Source: Opitutus sp. GAS368
GTDB taxonomy: Bacteria; Verrucomicrobiota; Verrucomicrobiia; Opitutales; Opitutaceae
DNA: 11,238 bases
Assembly: GCA_945861235.1 (NCBI GenBank)
Contig: CAMATV010000068.1
Span: forward strand, 1 to 11,238
Reading direction: 5' to 3'
Shown here: positions 1-7,065 of the stretch, in pieces
How positions within the stretch are numbered: the stretch's first letter is position 1
Layout of the letters: each line of letters opens with the position of its first letter
Translations under genes and position numbers: made by a program
The notes under the pieces: generated by a model
The model's database searches: none
Seen by the model: only the letters and a program-made list of their open reading frames with translations
What the model was told of the DNA's origin: nothing

Positions 1-190
1 TCAGCGACTGATTCACGCTGATCTGGAGCCGCGCTCTCACGCCAGGCGCTGTAAACCGCGCGACCACGTTCGCACTGGTCGGCGTCACCCCGCCACTCCA
101 CACCCCACTCCCAAACGGAGAGGGCGTTTGCGCGAATGCGACCGAAGTCACAAAAACGAGCCCTAGGGTGGCGAGGCAGCGGGAGAGCAT
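1..190 (-). CDS. N-terminus of an exported PhoD-like phosphatase (partial, runs off left edge)
   Basis: An ATG at 190 (minus strand) opens a frame of 63 codons that stays open to the window edge. Residues 1-20 form a Sec signal peptide: an Arg near the start, a hydrophobic core, and Ala-Phe-Ala just before a likely cleavage site at 20/21. The mature start contains GVWSGGVTPTSANVVARF (residues 29-46), which matches the opening beta-strand of PhoD-like alkaline phosphatases and related metallophosphoesterases, where a 'G-x-x-SG-x-x-T-x-x-S' strand begins the N-terminal Fn3-like domain. The catalytic metal-binding part would lie outside the window, so the enzymatic call is inference from this one strand. 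Bases just before the ATG are pyrimidine-rich with no Shine-Dalgarno. The gene is divergent from the CotH-kinase gene across 290 bp. An unrelated secreted protein with a similar N-terminal Fn3 strand is the main alternative. Confidence 0.65.
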   Translation of the reverse strand, partial: MLSRCLATLGLVFVTSVAFAQTPSPFGSGVWSGGVTPTSANVVARFTAPGVRARLQISVNQSL

Positions 191-480
191 TGGACAGGGG
201 TCAGGGGAACATTCGACCCAAGATCGGGCAGCGCAAGCAGGATTTCAGAGGTATCAGCCGCCCTCAGCCCTGTCCAAAACCGCCGCCTGCGCCGCCTCAC
301 CGGCGGTGACGATCCGGTTACAACCGCTCGGCTCGTCCCTCCGATCGAAACGACCCACGCGATCTCGGCGTCAAACCGTCACGTATGCCCCACCAGAATA
401 CTTCGGGAAATCCCCTTGCCCGTCAGCCCATTGAGCACGAACTTCGCCTTTCAGCCTGCCCCTCCTCCGCTTTCACGCCC
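191..480. other. Divergent intergenic region between the PhoD-like and CotH genes
   Basis: This 290-bp stretch separates two divergently transcribed exported-protein genes and must hold promoters for both, but I cannot point to a convincing -35/-10 pair on either strand. A 10-base inverted repeat (TTGGACAGGG at 190-199 and CCCTGTCCAA at 268-277) starts at the ATG of the left gene; with a 68-base spacer it is weak. Open frames here, including an upstream in-frame ATG at 385, look like chance GC-rich reading frames. Confidence 0.5.
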
Positions 481-3400
481 ATGCCTACCAGCCCGAGATT
501 CGCCCCTTTCCTCGTTTTAGTTTCGAGCCTGCTGACTTTGCTCACGGGAGTGAGCTTGCGCGCCGACCCGGTAATCACGGAATTCATGGCGTCGAACACG
601 ACCACGCTCGCTGATGAAGACGGCGCGTTTCCCGATTGGATCGAAATTTTTAATCCCGATGCCACGGCCGTGAACCTCAAAGGCTGGTATTTGACCGACG
701 ACGTCCGGGACAAGAAACGCTGGTCATTTCCCGCCGTCACCCTAGCGCCGCAAGGCTACCTCGTCGTTTTCGCCTCCGGCAAGGATCGGCGCGATCCGGC
801 GAAACGGCTCCACACGGACTTCAGCCTCAATGCCGATGGCGAGTATCTGGCGTTGATCAAAACCGATGGCGTCACCGCTGCGACTGAGTTTGCGCCGGCT
901 TTTCCCGAACAACGCCCCAATGTTTCCTATGGCTCGGGTCTGCCCAGCGCCGGCGGCGCCAGCACCGTCTACTACCTCCAAACCCCGACCCCGGGTGCCG
1001 CTAACACTGCCGTGCAAAACGCCCCCTTGACGGAAACCGTGAAGTTCTCGCGCTCGCCTGGCCCGTATGCGACGACCTTCAGCCTCGAGCTATCCGGCGC
1101 TGCCGCCGGCCAATCGATTCGCTACGTGTTGATCGCGCCCTCCGCCGCCGGCACCGCCAGCCCTGAACTCACCGCCACCTCACTCAAATACACCGCGCCC
1201 CTTGCCATCAGCACGTCCGTGGTCGTCAAGGCCGCCGTCTTCTCCGCCAACGATGCCGCCAAAGGTAGCTCCACGAGCACTCATTTCGTGAAAATCGGCG
1301 GTGCGACCGCCGCTGACCTCCTCAGTTTCTCCAGCATCCTGCCCGTGCTGGTGCTCGACAACCACGGCGCCGGCCCACTGAAAAAGGATAACCTCGATCA
1401 CCCCGGCTGGCTCTATCGCTACGCGCCAAAAAGCCCAGGCACCCCAGCGCTGAACGCCGCCCCGGACCTCACCACCCCCGCCGACCTCACCGTGCGCGGT
1501 TCGTCCTCGGCCAGTTTTCCAAAAAAAGGCTACACGCTGGATCTACGCGCTCCGTCCGGTGGAAAAAATGATGTCGCGCTCGCCGGTTCGGTTCCGGCGA
1601 ATAAATGGGCACTGAACGGCCCGTGGTATTTCGATCAGACGTTCATCAAAAACAGCTTCATCTACACGCTGAGCAACCGGATGGGGCGCTGGGCTCCCGC
1701 CACTCAGCCCGTCGAACTCTTTTTCCACACTGGCGGCGACCTCGGTGCGGTGGACTACGCCGGCATCTACATCCTGAGCGAAACCATCGAGATCGATTCA
1801 CAGAAGGTGAATATTAAGCCGCTGTCGGACGCCACTTCCGCGACCGCCGACATCACCGGCGGCTATCTTCTGAAATTCGATCCGCCCGACGCCGATGAAT
1901 TCAGCTTTTACACCACCCGCGATGTCCCCGGCGGTGCGGCCGAGATTATCGTCGCCAACGCCAAGGCCGCCGATCTCTCCACGGCCCAACGCGATTACAT
2001 TCGGACCTATGTCCAGCAAATGGAGGACACGCTCTTCGACGAATTTCATCTCGGGTTCTCGACCCGCAACTACCTCGACTACATCGACCGCGCCTCATGG
2101 GTCGATCATCACCTGCTCAACGTCTTCTCCGCCAATTTCGACGCTCTCATCCGGAGCGCCTATTTCTCCAAAGATCGTGGCGGCAAACTCGTCGCCGGCC
2201 CAATTTGGGACTTCGATCGCGCCTTCGGTGCGGCGACCTACTTCGCCACCACCACCCCCAACGTGTGGAGCATTCCAGGAGCAGTGGACTTCTGGCGAAT
2301 CGGTTGGTGGGGTGCCCTCGCCCGGGACCCCGAATTCATGCAGGATTGGGTCGACCGCTGGCAATCGCTCCGCCAAAGCGTCCTGTCCGACGCCAGCCTC
2401 CTCGCACTCGCCGACTCCCAGTCGGCGGCGATTGGTCCCGCGGCCCTCGCTCGCGACGCCGCCAAGTGGCCGCAAACCACTCCGGAATACAAACCCGGAC
2501 TGACCGGCGGCCTCACGGCCATGAAAACGTGGTTTACCACCCGCACCGCTTGGATCGACGAACAATTCGTCGCCGCTCCTTCCCTCACCGCTGGCGCCAC
2601 GACGATCACCGTCCGCGCCGCCACCGGCGCGCAGCTCGCGTACACTCTTGATGGCTCCGACCCTCGCTCCCTCGGCGGTCGCCTCGCGCCCAACGCCCTC
2701 CTCACCTCCGCCCCGCTCACCGTTCCCTCCGCGAGCAACCTGCACGCGCGCAGCTACCGCGCTGATCGCGAGGGCGTGTTCCCCAGTTCCCCGTGGAGCT
2801 CGGCCACCGGTGGATCAAAATCCTCGCCGCTCGCCCCCGTCGCCCGACTGATCAACATTTCCGCTCGCGCCCTCGTCGGCACCGGTGAAAACGTCCTCAT
2901 CGCCGGAGTCGTCGTCAGCGACACCGCCAAAAAAAGTTATCTCGTCCGCGGCATCGGTCCTACGCTGGGCTCGTTTGGCGTTCCCGGCGTGCTCGCGGAT
3001 CCCGAACTCAGTATCCGGCGCGCCGACAACACCGAAATTTATAAGAATACCGGTTGGCGCACCGGCACCGACGTCGCCACCTTGCCCGCGATCTCTGCAT
3101 CATTGGGCGCGTTTGCCCTCGGCACCACCAGCGTCGATTCCGCCCTACTCCCGCAAGTCGGCGCCGGCGCCTACACCGTGCGCGTCTCCAGCCCGACTGG
3201 AAAAACCGGCGTGGCCCTCGCCGAGCTCTACGAGACCGGCTCGAACGGACGCACCTCGAACCTCTCGGTCCGCGTGCAAGTGCAACCCGGCGACGGCGCG
3301 CTGATCGGCGGCTTCGTCGTCCAAGGCCCCGCCTACAAACGCGTGCTCATCCGCGGCATCGGGCCGACGTTGAAAGTCTTCGGCGTCGCCGCGGCCTTGG

Positions 3401-3648
3401 CCGATCCCCTGCTCACCATCGTCAATTCCAGCCAAGTGATCGTCGCCACCAACGACACGTGGTCGGCCGGCACCGAAACGGCCGCGCTCGTCGCCGCGAC
3501 GGCCAGCGTGGGTGCCTTCGCGCTCGTGCCCGGCACCGAAGACGCCGCGATTCTCATCACCCTCCCGCCGGGCGCCTACACCGTGAAGATCGAAGGCAAA
3601 AACGGCGCCACCGGCGTCGCCCTCCTCGAGATTTACGAGGTGCCGTAG
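481..3648 (+). CDS. Secreted CotH-kinase family protein with lamin-tail domain and C-terminal tandem repeats
   Basis: A 1055-residue exported protein. I start it at ATG 481, not the in-frame ATG at 385, because 481 is followed directly by a signal peptide (hydrophobic core 9-24, likely cut near 28). Domains: lamin-tail domain at about 29-140 (ITEFMASN, DWIEIFNP, GWYLTDD); a chitobiase-like strand region at about 185-270; a CotH-kinase domain at about 285-695 with RGSSSASFPKKGY (339-351), the WALNGPWYFDQTFIKN region (376-391), an E-x-I segment near 434, Asp554 and WDFDRAFG (576-583), the acidic motif expected at the metal/ATP site of CotH kinases; a second chitobiase-like segment ('YTLDGSDP', 721-728); and two homologous modules at 792-918 and 927-1053. 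Characterised CotH proteins phosphorylate other proteins; substrate and localisation here are unknown. The stop lies 19 bp from the end of argF, convergent, with no clear terminator between. No transmembrane anchor or sorting signal is seen at the C-terminus. Confidence 0.9.
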   Translation: MPTSPRFAPFLVLVSSLLTLLTGVSLRADPVITEFMASNTTTLADEDGAFPDWIEIFNPDATAVNLKGWYLTDDVRDKKRWSFPAVTLAPQGYLVVFASGKDRRDPAKRLHTDFSLNADGEYLALIKTDGVTAATEFAPAFPEQRPNVSYGSGLPSAGGASTVYYLQTPTPGAANTAVQNAPLTETVKFSRSPGPYATTFSLELSGAAAGQSIRYVLIAPSAAGTASPELTATSLKYTAPLAISTSVVVKAAVFSANDAAKGSSTSTHFVKIGGATAADLLSFSSILPVLVLDNHGAGPLKKDNLDHPGWLYRYAPKSPGTPALNAAPDLTTPADLTVRGSSSASFPKKGYTLDLRAPSGGKNDVALAGSVPANKWALNGPWYFDQTFIKNSFIYTLSNRMGRWAPATQPVELFFHTGGDLGAVDYAGIYILSETIEIDSQKVNIKPLSDATSATADITGGYLLKFDPPDADEFSFYTTRDVPGGAAEIIVANAKAADLSTAQRDYIRTYVQQMEDTLFDEFHLGFSTRNYLDYIDRASWVDHHLLNVFSANFDALIRSAYFSKDRGGKLVAGPIWDFDRAFGAATYFATTTPNVWSIPGAVDFWRIGWWGALARDPEFMQDWVDRWQSLRQSVLSDASLLALADSQSAAIGPAALARDAAKWPQTTPEYKPGLTGGLTAMKTWFTTRTAWIDEQFVAAPSLTAGATTITVRAATGAQLAYTLDGSDPRSLGGRLAPNALLTSAPLTVPSASNLHARSYRADREGVFPSSPWSSATGGSKSSPLAPVARLINISARALVGTGENVLIAGVVVSDTAKKSYLVRGIGPTLGSFGVPGVLADPELSIRRADNTEIYKNTGWRTGTDVATLPAISASLGAFALGTTSVDSALLPQVGAGAYTVRVSSPTGKTGVALAELYETGSNGRTSNLSVRVQVQPGDGALIGGFVVQGPAYKRVLIRGIGPTLKVFGVAAALADPLLTIVNSSQVIVATNDTWSAGTETAALVAATASVGAFALVPGTEDAAILITLPPGAYTVKIEGKNGATGVALLEIYEVP
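2854..3639 (+). repeat. Two tandem ~127-residue modules in the CotH protein C-terminus
   Basis: Protein residues 792-918 and 927-1053 align end to end. Both begin N-(I/L)-S-x-R-x-x-V, share 'RGIGPTL' (823-829 and 958-964), an 'F-GV...LADP' segment, 'SxGAFAL' (874-880 and 1009-1015), 'GAYTV' and a closing 'GVAL(A/L)E(L/I)YE'. DNA identity is clearly lower than the shared protein pattern, so the duplication is old. I know this module as a common C-terminal part of verrucomicrobial and planctomycetal exoproteins; its function is unknown, perhaps surface attachment or sorting. Confidence 0.8.
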
Positions 3649-3667
3649 CCCGCGCGCCCGCGCCGCG

Positions 3668-4627
3668 TCACCGGGCCGCCGCCGCGAGCGTCGCCAAAAT
3701 TGCCTTCTGCATATGAAGGCGATTCTCGGCTTGGTCGAAGATGATCGAGCGCGGATTGTCCAAAACGTCCTGCATCACTTCCTCGCCCGCATGCGCCGGC
3801 AGGCAATGCATGAAGAGGGCATTTTTCTTGGCCGCCGCGAAAAGTTTCCCGGTCACCACGTAGGGTGACATCACGCGGATGCGTTCTTTGGTCTCCTCCT
3901 CTTTGCCCATGCTGACCCACACATCGGTGTAGACGACATCGGCGCCGCGCACCGCCTCCCACGGATCGGTCGTGAATTGATAGTCGGCACCTCCGGGAAA
4001 TTTCTCTTTCGCGAGCTGCGCTTGGAACCCCGCCGACGGCGCAAACTCCTTGGGTCCGGCAAGAGAGATTTTCATGCCGAACAGATTTGCCCCGAGAATC
4101 CACGAGTTGGCCATATTGCAGGCCGTGTCACCGAGAAAGGCGATTTTCCGGCCGCGCAACGATTCGACGAGTTTCGCGCCCGTCCCGCCCTTGGCCCAAC
4201 GCTCCGTCATCGTAAACGCGTCGGCGAAAATCTGACACGGGTGCAGAAAATCGGTGAGCGCGTTGATCACCGGCACACTCCCGGCTGCCGCCAGCCGCTC
4301 CACTTCACCATGATCAAAGGTGCGCACGATCAGCCCATGGACAAACCGCGACAGCACCCGCGCCGTATCCTCAACCGTCTCACCGCGGCCGAGCTGAATG
4401 TCGTTCTTATTCAGAAAAAGCGGATTGCCGCCGAGCTCATGAATGCCGACCTCAAACGAAACCCGCGTGCGCGTCGACGACTTGGAAAAAATCATGGCCC
4501 ACGTTTGGCCCGCGAGCGGTTGCGGTGCGCTGCGGGTGCCGCGCTTCCGTTTCAACTCGCGCGCCAAGGCAAATAGTTGGGGCAATTCAGACCGCGCAAA
4601 GTCGGTCTCTTTAAGGAAGTGCTTCAT
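3668..4627 (-). CDS. argF: Ornithine carbamoyltransferase
   Basis: ArgF (319 residues, normal length) joins carbamoyl phosphate to ornithine to give citrulline in the cytoplasm, the sixth step of arginine synthesis. Visible motifs: the carbamoyl-phosphate loop STRTR (51-55) followed by SFE; HPCQ (129-132); the ornithine-binding D-x-W-x-SMG (235-241), which separates ornithine from aspartate carbamoyltransferases; HCLP (274-277) with the catalytic Cys; and ENR (301-303) near the C-terminus. After HCLPAH the position often held by Arg in bacterial relatives is Ala280. It is the last gene of the minus-strand run argB-argD-argF, 60 bp after the argD stop. No Shine-Dalgarno lies before the ATG; the leader there is AU-rich (TTTTATTCTTA). 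A 7-base inverted repeat (AAGCCTG/CAGGCTT) spans the argD-argF junction. N-acetylornithine carbamoyltransferase is less likely given the SMG motif and the presence of argJ. Confidence 0.95.
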   Translation of the reverse strand: MKHFLKETDFARSELPQLFALARELKRKRGTRSAPQPLAGQTWAMIFSKSSTRTRVSFEVGIHELGGNPLFLNKNDIQLGRGETVEDTARVLSRFVHGLIVRTFDHGEVERLAAAGSVPVINALTDFLHPCQIFADAFTMTERWAKGGTGAKLVESLRGRKIAFLGDTACNMANSWILGANLFGMKISLAGPKEFAPSAGFQAQLAKEKFPGGADYQFTTDPWEAVRGADVVYTDVWVSMGKEEETKERIRVMSPYVVTGKLFAAAKKNALFMHCLPAHAGEEVMQDVLDNPRSIIFDQAENRLHMQKAILATLAAAAR

Positions 4628-4687
4628 TAAGAATAAAAGATTTAAGCCTGCGGCGTGCCACCCACGAGGGAAAAATCGAGGGTCGGC

Positions 4688-5908
4688 TCAGGCTTTAGCC
4701 GTGAGCACCGCACGGAAAATTTCGACGGATTTCGACAAATCGGCGGAGGTGACGTTGAGCGGCGGGAGCAGGCGGACGACATTCCCCCCGGCGGGTGCCG
4801 CTAACAAGCCGCCCTGGGCCAACGCCTCAATCCACGGCCCGGTTTCACCCGTCATCTCGAGGCCGATTTGAAAGCCGCGACCGCGCACGTCGCGCACGTG
4901 GGCCGGGAACCCGGCAGCAAGTTTCTTCAATTCGACGAGCCACGGCGCCCCAAGCCGCGTGACGTTTTCCAACAGGCGCTCCCGCTCGATTACGTCCAGC
5001 ACAGCCAGAGCGGCAGCACACGCGAGCGGAGTGCCGCCAAACGTGGTGCCGTGCGTTCCAGGCGTAAAGAGGTCGGCAGAACGCTCGCCCACCCAGATCG
5101 CGCCGATGGGAAAGCCGCCGCCCAGGCCCTTGGCCATCGCGATCGCATCGGGTTGCACCCCAGCCGGCTCGAACGCGAAGAAGGTGCCCGTGCGCCCGAT
5201 GCCGCATTGCACTTCGTCGAGCAGCAGGAGCAGATTATTTTCATCACAGAGTCGGCGCAGGCCGCGCAAGAATTCCAGCGTGCACGGATTGATCCCGCCG
5301 TCGCCCTGAATCGACTCAACGATGATCGCAGCGGTCGCATCGTCGATGAGCGCGGCGAAGCTCGCCACGTCATTGAGTTCACCGAAGGAAAAGCCCGGCA
5401 CCAGCGGGCGGAAACCTCGCTGGACTTTGTCCTGCGGGGTCGCGCTCATGCCGCCGAACATCCGGCCGTGAAACGCTTTTTTTGCAGCGATGACCTTGAA
5501 GCATTTCCCTTCCTCGCCGCCGGCCTTCCTCATGCCGTGCAGACGGGCGAGCTTGAATAGCGCTTCGTCGGCCTCACCGCCGCTGTTGCAGAAAAACACC
5601 CGGCCCGGGCCGGCGTAGCCGACGAGGCGGCGCGCGAGCTCCCCTTGGTGGGGATTGCGAAAAAGATTACTGACGTGAATCAGCTCGCCCGCCTGGCGCT
5701 GTACACTGGCGACCCAGTACGGGTGACAGTGACCCAATGCGCTAACCGCGATCCCCGAGGTAAAATCCAGATAACTGATACCCGCATCGTCCCACACCGT
5801 GGTACCACTGCCGCGCACGAGCGTCAGCGGCGCGCGCGCGTAATTCTTCATGACATGCGCGTCGTAGACTTCGGCGGTGCTGGTGCGGACAATGGCGGGA
5901 GCGGTCAT
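4688..5908 (-). CDS. argD: Acetylornithine aminotransferase
   Basis: ArgD (406 residues) is a class-III PLP aminotransferase that converts N-acetylglutamate semialdehyde and glutamate to N-acetylornithine and 2-oxoglutarate. Seen: the N-terminal 'YLDFTSGIAVSALGHCHP' block (46-63); the phosphate-binding NSGGEA (108-113; the Gly at 111 is more often Ala or Thr); KAFHGR (144-149); DEVQCGIGRTG (231-241), whose Asp contacts the PLP ring nitrogen; the Schiff-base lysine Lys260 in AMAKGLGGGFPIGA; and GTHGTTFGG further on. Related enzymes (ornithine, 4-aminobutyrate or succinylornithine aminotransferases) share the fold, so the call rests partly on its place between argB and argF. The ATG at 5908 is preceded by the TTTCAC hexamer tract rather than a Shine-Dalgarno, with only four bases (GCCT) between the tract and the start codon. 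Translation may therefore depend on the upstream structure. Confidence 0.95.
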   Translation of the reverse strand: MTAPAIVRTSTAEVYDAHVMKNYARAPLTLVRGSGTTVWDDAGISYLDFTSGIAVSALGHCHPYWVASVQRQAGELIHVSNLFRNPHQGELARRLVGYAGPGRVFFCNSGGEADEALFKLARLHGMRKAGGEEGKCFKVIAAKKAFHGRMFGGMSATPQDKVQRGFRPLVPGFSFGELNDVASFAALIDDATAAIIVESIQGDGGINPCTLEFLRGLRRLCDENNLLLLLDEVQCGIGRTGTFFAFEPAGVQPDAIAMAKGLGGGFPIGAIWVGERSADLFTPGTHGTTFGGTPLACAAALAVLDVIERERLLENVTRLGAPWLVELKKLAAGFPAHVRDVRGRGFQIGLEMTGETGPWIEALAQGGLLAAPAGGNVVRLLPPLNVTSADLSKSVEIFRAVLTAKA

Positions 5909-5912
5909 AGGC

Positions 5913-6005
5913 GTGAAAGTGAAAGTGAAAGTGAAAGGATGAAGAAGCCTTTTCGCGTCCTGCCGTTCACTTCCCCTCCCCTTTCACTTTCACTTTCACT
6001 TTCAC
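5913..6005. repeat. Perfect 26-bp inverted repeat of GTGAAA/TTTCAC hexamers between argB and argD
   Basis: On the plus strand, four perfect GTGAAA units plus GG (5913-5938) are mirrored by CC plus four TTTCAC units (5980-6005). The arms are complementary over 26 bases without mismatch, around a 41-base loop (5939-5979). In the argB-argD-argF transcript this would fold into a long stem that begins shortly after the argB stop and ends four bases before the argD ATG. There is no U-tract after the stem, so it is not a classical intrinsic terminator. An RNase processing or stabilising site, a translation-control hairpin, a protein-binding DNA site, or a slippage-prone repeat are all possible. Confidence 0.9.
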
Positions 6006-6023
6006 TCTAACTCTCACTTTCAC
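5982..6023. repeat. TTTCAC hexanucleotide tandem repeat, seven units
   Basis: The right arm of the inverted repeat continues as seven consecutive hexamers on the plus strand: four perfect TTTCAC (5982-6005), TCTAAC (6006-6011), TCTCAC (6012-6017) and a last perfect TTTCAC (6018-6023), ending five bases before the argB stop codon. The two decayed units suggest an older, longer array. The opposite arm has only four units. Confidence 0.9.
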
Positions 6024-6028
6024 TGCAC

Positions 6029-6910
6029 TCAACCGTGCACAATTTCCGTGCCGATACCTTGGTCGGTGAAAATCTCCAGCAACAGCGAGTGCGGCAGTCG
6101 TCCGTCGATGAAGTGCACGCGTTGCACGCCTTCCTCCAGCGCGCGGATCGCACTCTGCACTTTCGGCCGCATCCCTTTGTCGATCACTCCGCGTTTCTTG
6201 AGCTCGTCGACCTGGGAAATCTTCAGCGTTGAAATCAGCGATGCGGCATCCGGCGGATTCGCGAGCAATCCCGGCACGTCGCTCATGTAAACCAGGCGAC
6301 GCGCCCGGAGCGCGCTGGCCACGCGACCGGCGACGAGGTCTGCATTTACATTGTAAGGCTTGCCGTCATGGCCTTCCGCGACGGGCGAGATGATCGGAAT
6401 GAATCCGTCGCCAATTTCTTTCTTGATCAGCTTCACCTTCACTTCGGTCACATCCCCGACGTAACCGAGGTCTACCGCGTTGCCTTCGTCGTCGACGATA
6501 AGTTTTTCGCACACGAGCACCGTGTCACCGGGGAGGCCCTTGGGTTTTCCTTTCGCGGTGGCGACGGCATCGCACACGTCCTTGTTGACGATTTCATCCA
6601 GCGTTTTCTTCACGACGGCGATCGTCGCGGCGTCAGTTACCCGGTGGCCGTTGACGAAATTCGCTTTCAGGCCCGAGGACTCCATGGCCTTGGTAATCGC
6701 CTTGCCGCCGCCGTGCACGACCACGACGTTGATGCCGCACGCCGCGAGAAACGCGATGTCGTAGGCGACGCGGGTGCGGGCCACGGGATCGGGATCATCC
6801 ATAAAACTCCCGCCGTATTTGATGACAAACGTGGAGCCACGAAAATCTTGAATGTAAGGGAGTGCCTCGAGCAGCACCTTGGTCTTGGCGGTTACTTCAG
6901 CGACGTTCAT
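6029..6910 (-). CDS. argB: Acetylglutamate kinase, probably arginine-inhibited
   Basis: ArgB (293 residues) phosphorylates N-acetylglutamate with ATP, usually the controlled step of the cyclic arginine pathway. Seen: the amino-acid-kinase start FVIKYGGS (28-35) with Lys31; the glycine loop VVHGGGK (64-70); NGHRVTD (87-93) at the acetylglutamate site; the NVNAD block (187-191); and DKGMRPK (244-250). Residues 1-25 form the extra N-terminal helix, and the end reads HSLLLEIFTDQGIGTE (274-289); both are typical of the arginine-sensitive hexameric subfamily rather than the E. coli type, so feedback inhibition by arginine is likely (inference from family knowledge). It appears to be the first gene of argB-argD-argF, and is divergent from argJ across 155 bp. 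No Shine-Dalgarno precedes the ATG. Confidence 0.96.
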   Translation of the reverse strand: MNVAEVTAKTKVLLEALPYIQDFRGSTFVIKYGGSFMDDPDPVARTRVAYDIAFLAACGINVVVVHGGGKAITKAMESSGLKANFVNGHRVTDAATIAVVKKTLDEIVNKDVCDAVATAKGKPKGLPGDTVLVCEKLIVDDEGNAVDLGYVGDVTEVKVKLIKKEIGDGFIPIISPVAEGHDGKPYNVNADLVAGRVASALRARRLVYMSDVPGLLANPPDAASLISTLKISQVDELKKRGVIDKGMRPKVQSAIRALEEGVQRVHFIDGRLPHSLLLEIFTDQGIGTEIVHG

Positions 6911-7065
6911 TATAGTTCAAAGCGCGCGGCCAACAGCCGCAGCAAGGTGGAGAAATCGGAGAGGAGCGTTCACTGGTTTGTTTTCGAAAAATCGACTAAG
7001 GCACGTGCGGCGCGCATTTCCACAAAAAATTTCTCGCACGACGCACAGGAGCCCAACACTTCTTC
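6911..7065. promoter_or_regulatory. Shared divergent control region of argB and argJ
   Basis: These 155 bp must carry the start signals for argB-argD-argF (minus) and argJ (plus). It holds an A/T-rich stretch (TTTGTTTTCGAAAAATCGA around 6977-6995) in GC-rich surroundings. I see no palindrome of the E. coli/Bacillus ARG-box type and no convincing -35/-10 pair, so exact promoters are not assigned. AGGAG at 7047-7051 is a possible but distant ribosome-binding site for argJ. Confidence 0.4.

Noticed and set aside
190..277. 10-base inverted repeat TTGGACAGGG/CCCTGTCCAA
   Set aside because: A 68-base spacer and overlap with a start codon make a functional hairpin or operator unconvincing without conservation data.
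385..480. Upstream in-frame ATG of the CotH gene
   Set aside because: The extra 32 residues would bury the signal peptide; ATG 481 puts it at the N-terminus.
3649..3667. Terminator between the CotH gene and argF
   Set aside because: The 19-bp gap is GC-rich, but I find no clear stem followed by a T-tract on either strand.
5913..6023. CRISPR array or insertion-sequence ends as explanation for the hexamer repeats
   Set aside because: Units are six bases in direct tandem without spacers, and there is no transposase frame or target duplication; a simple-sequence inverted repeat explains it better.
6909..6914. A perfect TATAAT (minus strand) at the argB start
   Set aside because: It overlaps the argB ATG, so transcription would begin inside the coding region, and no -35 lies at a suitable distance. 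Probably chance.
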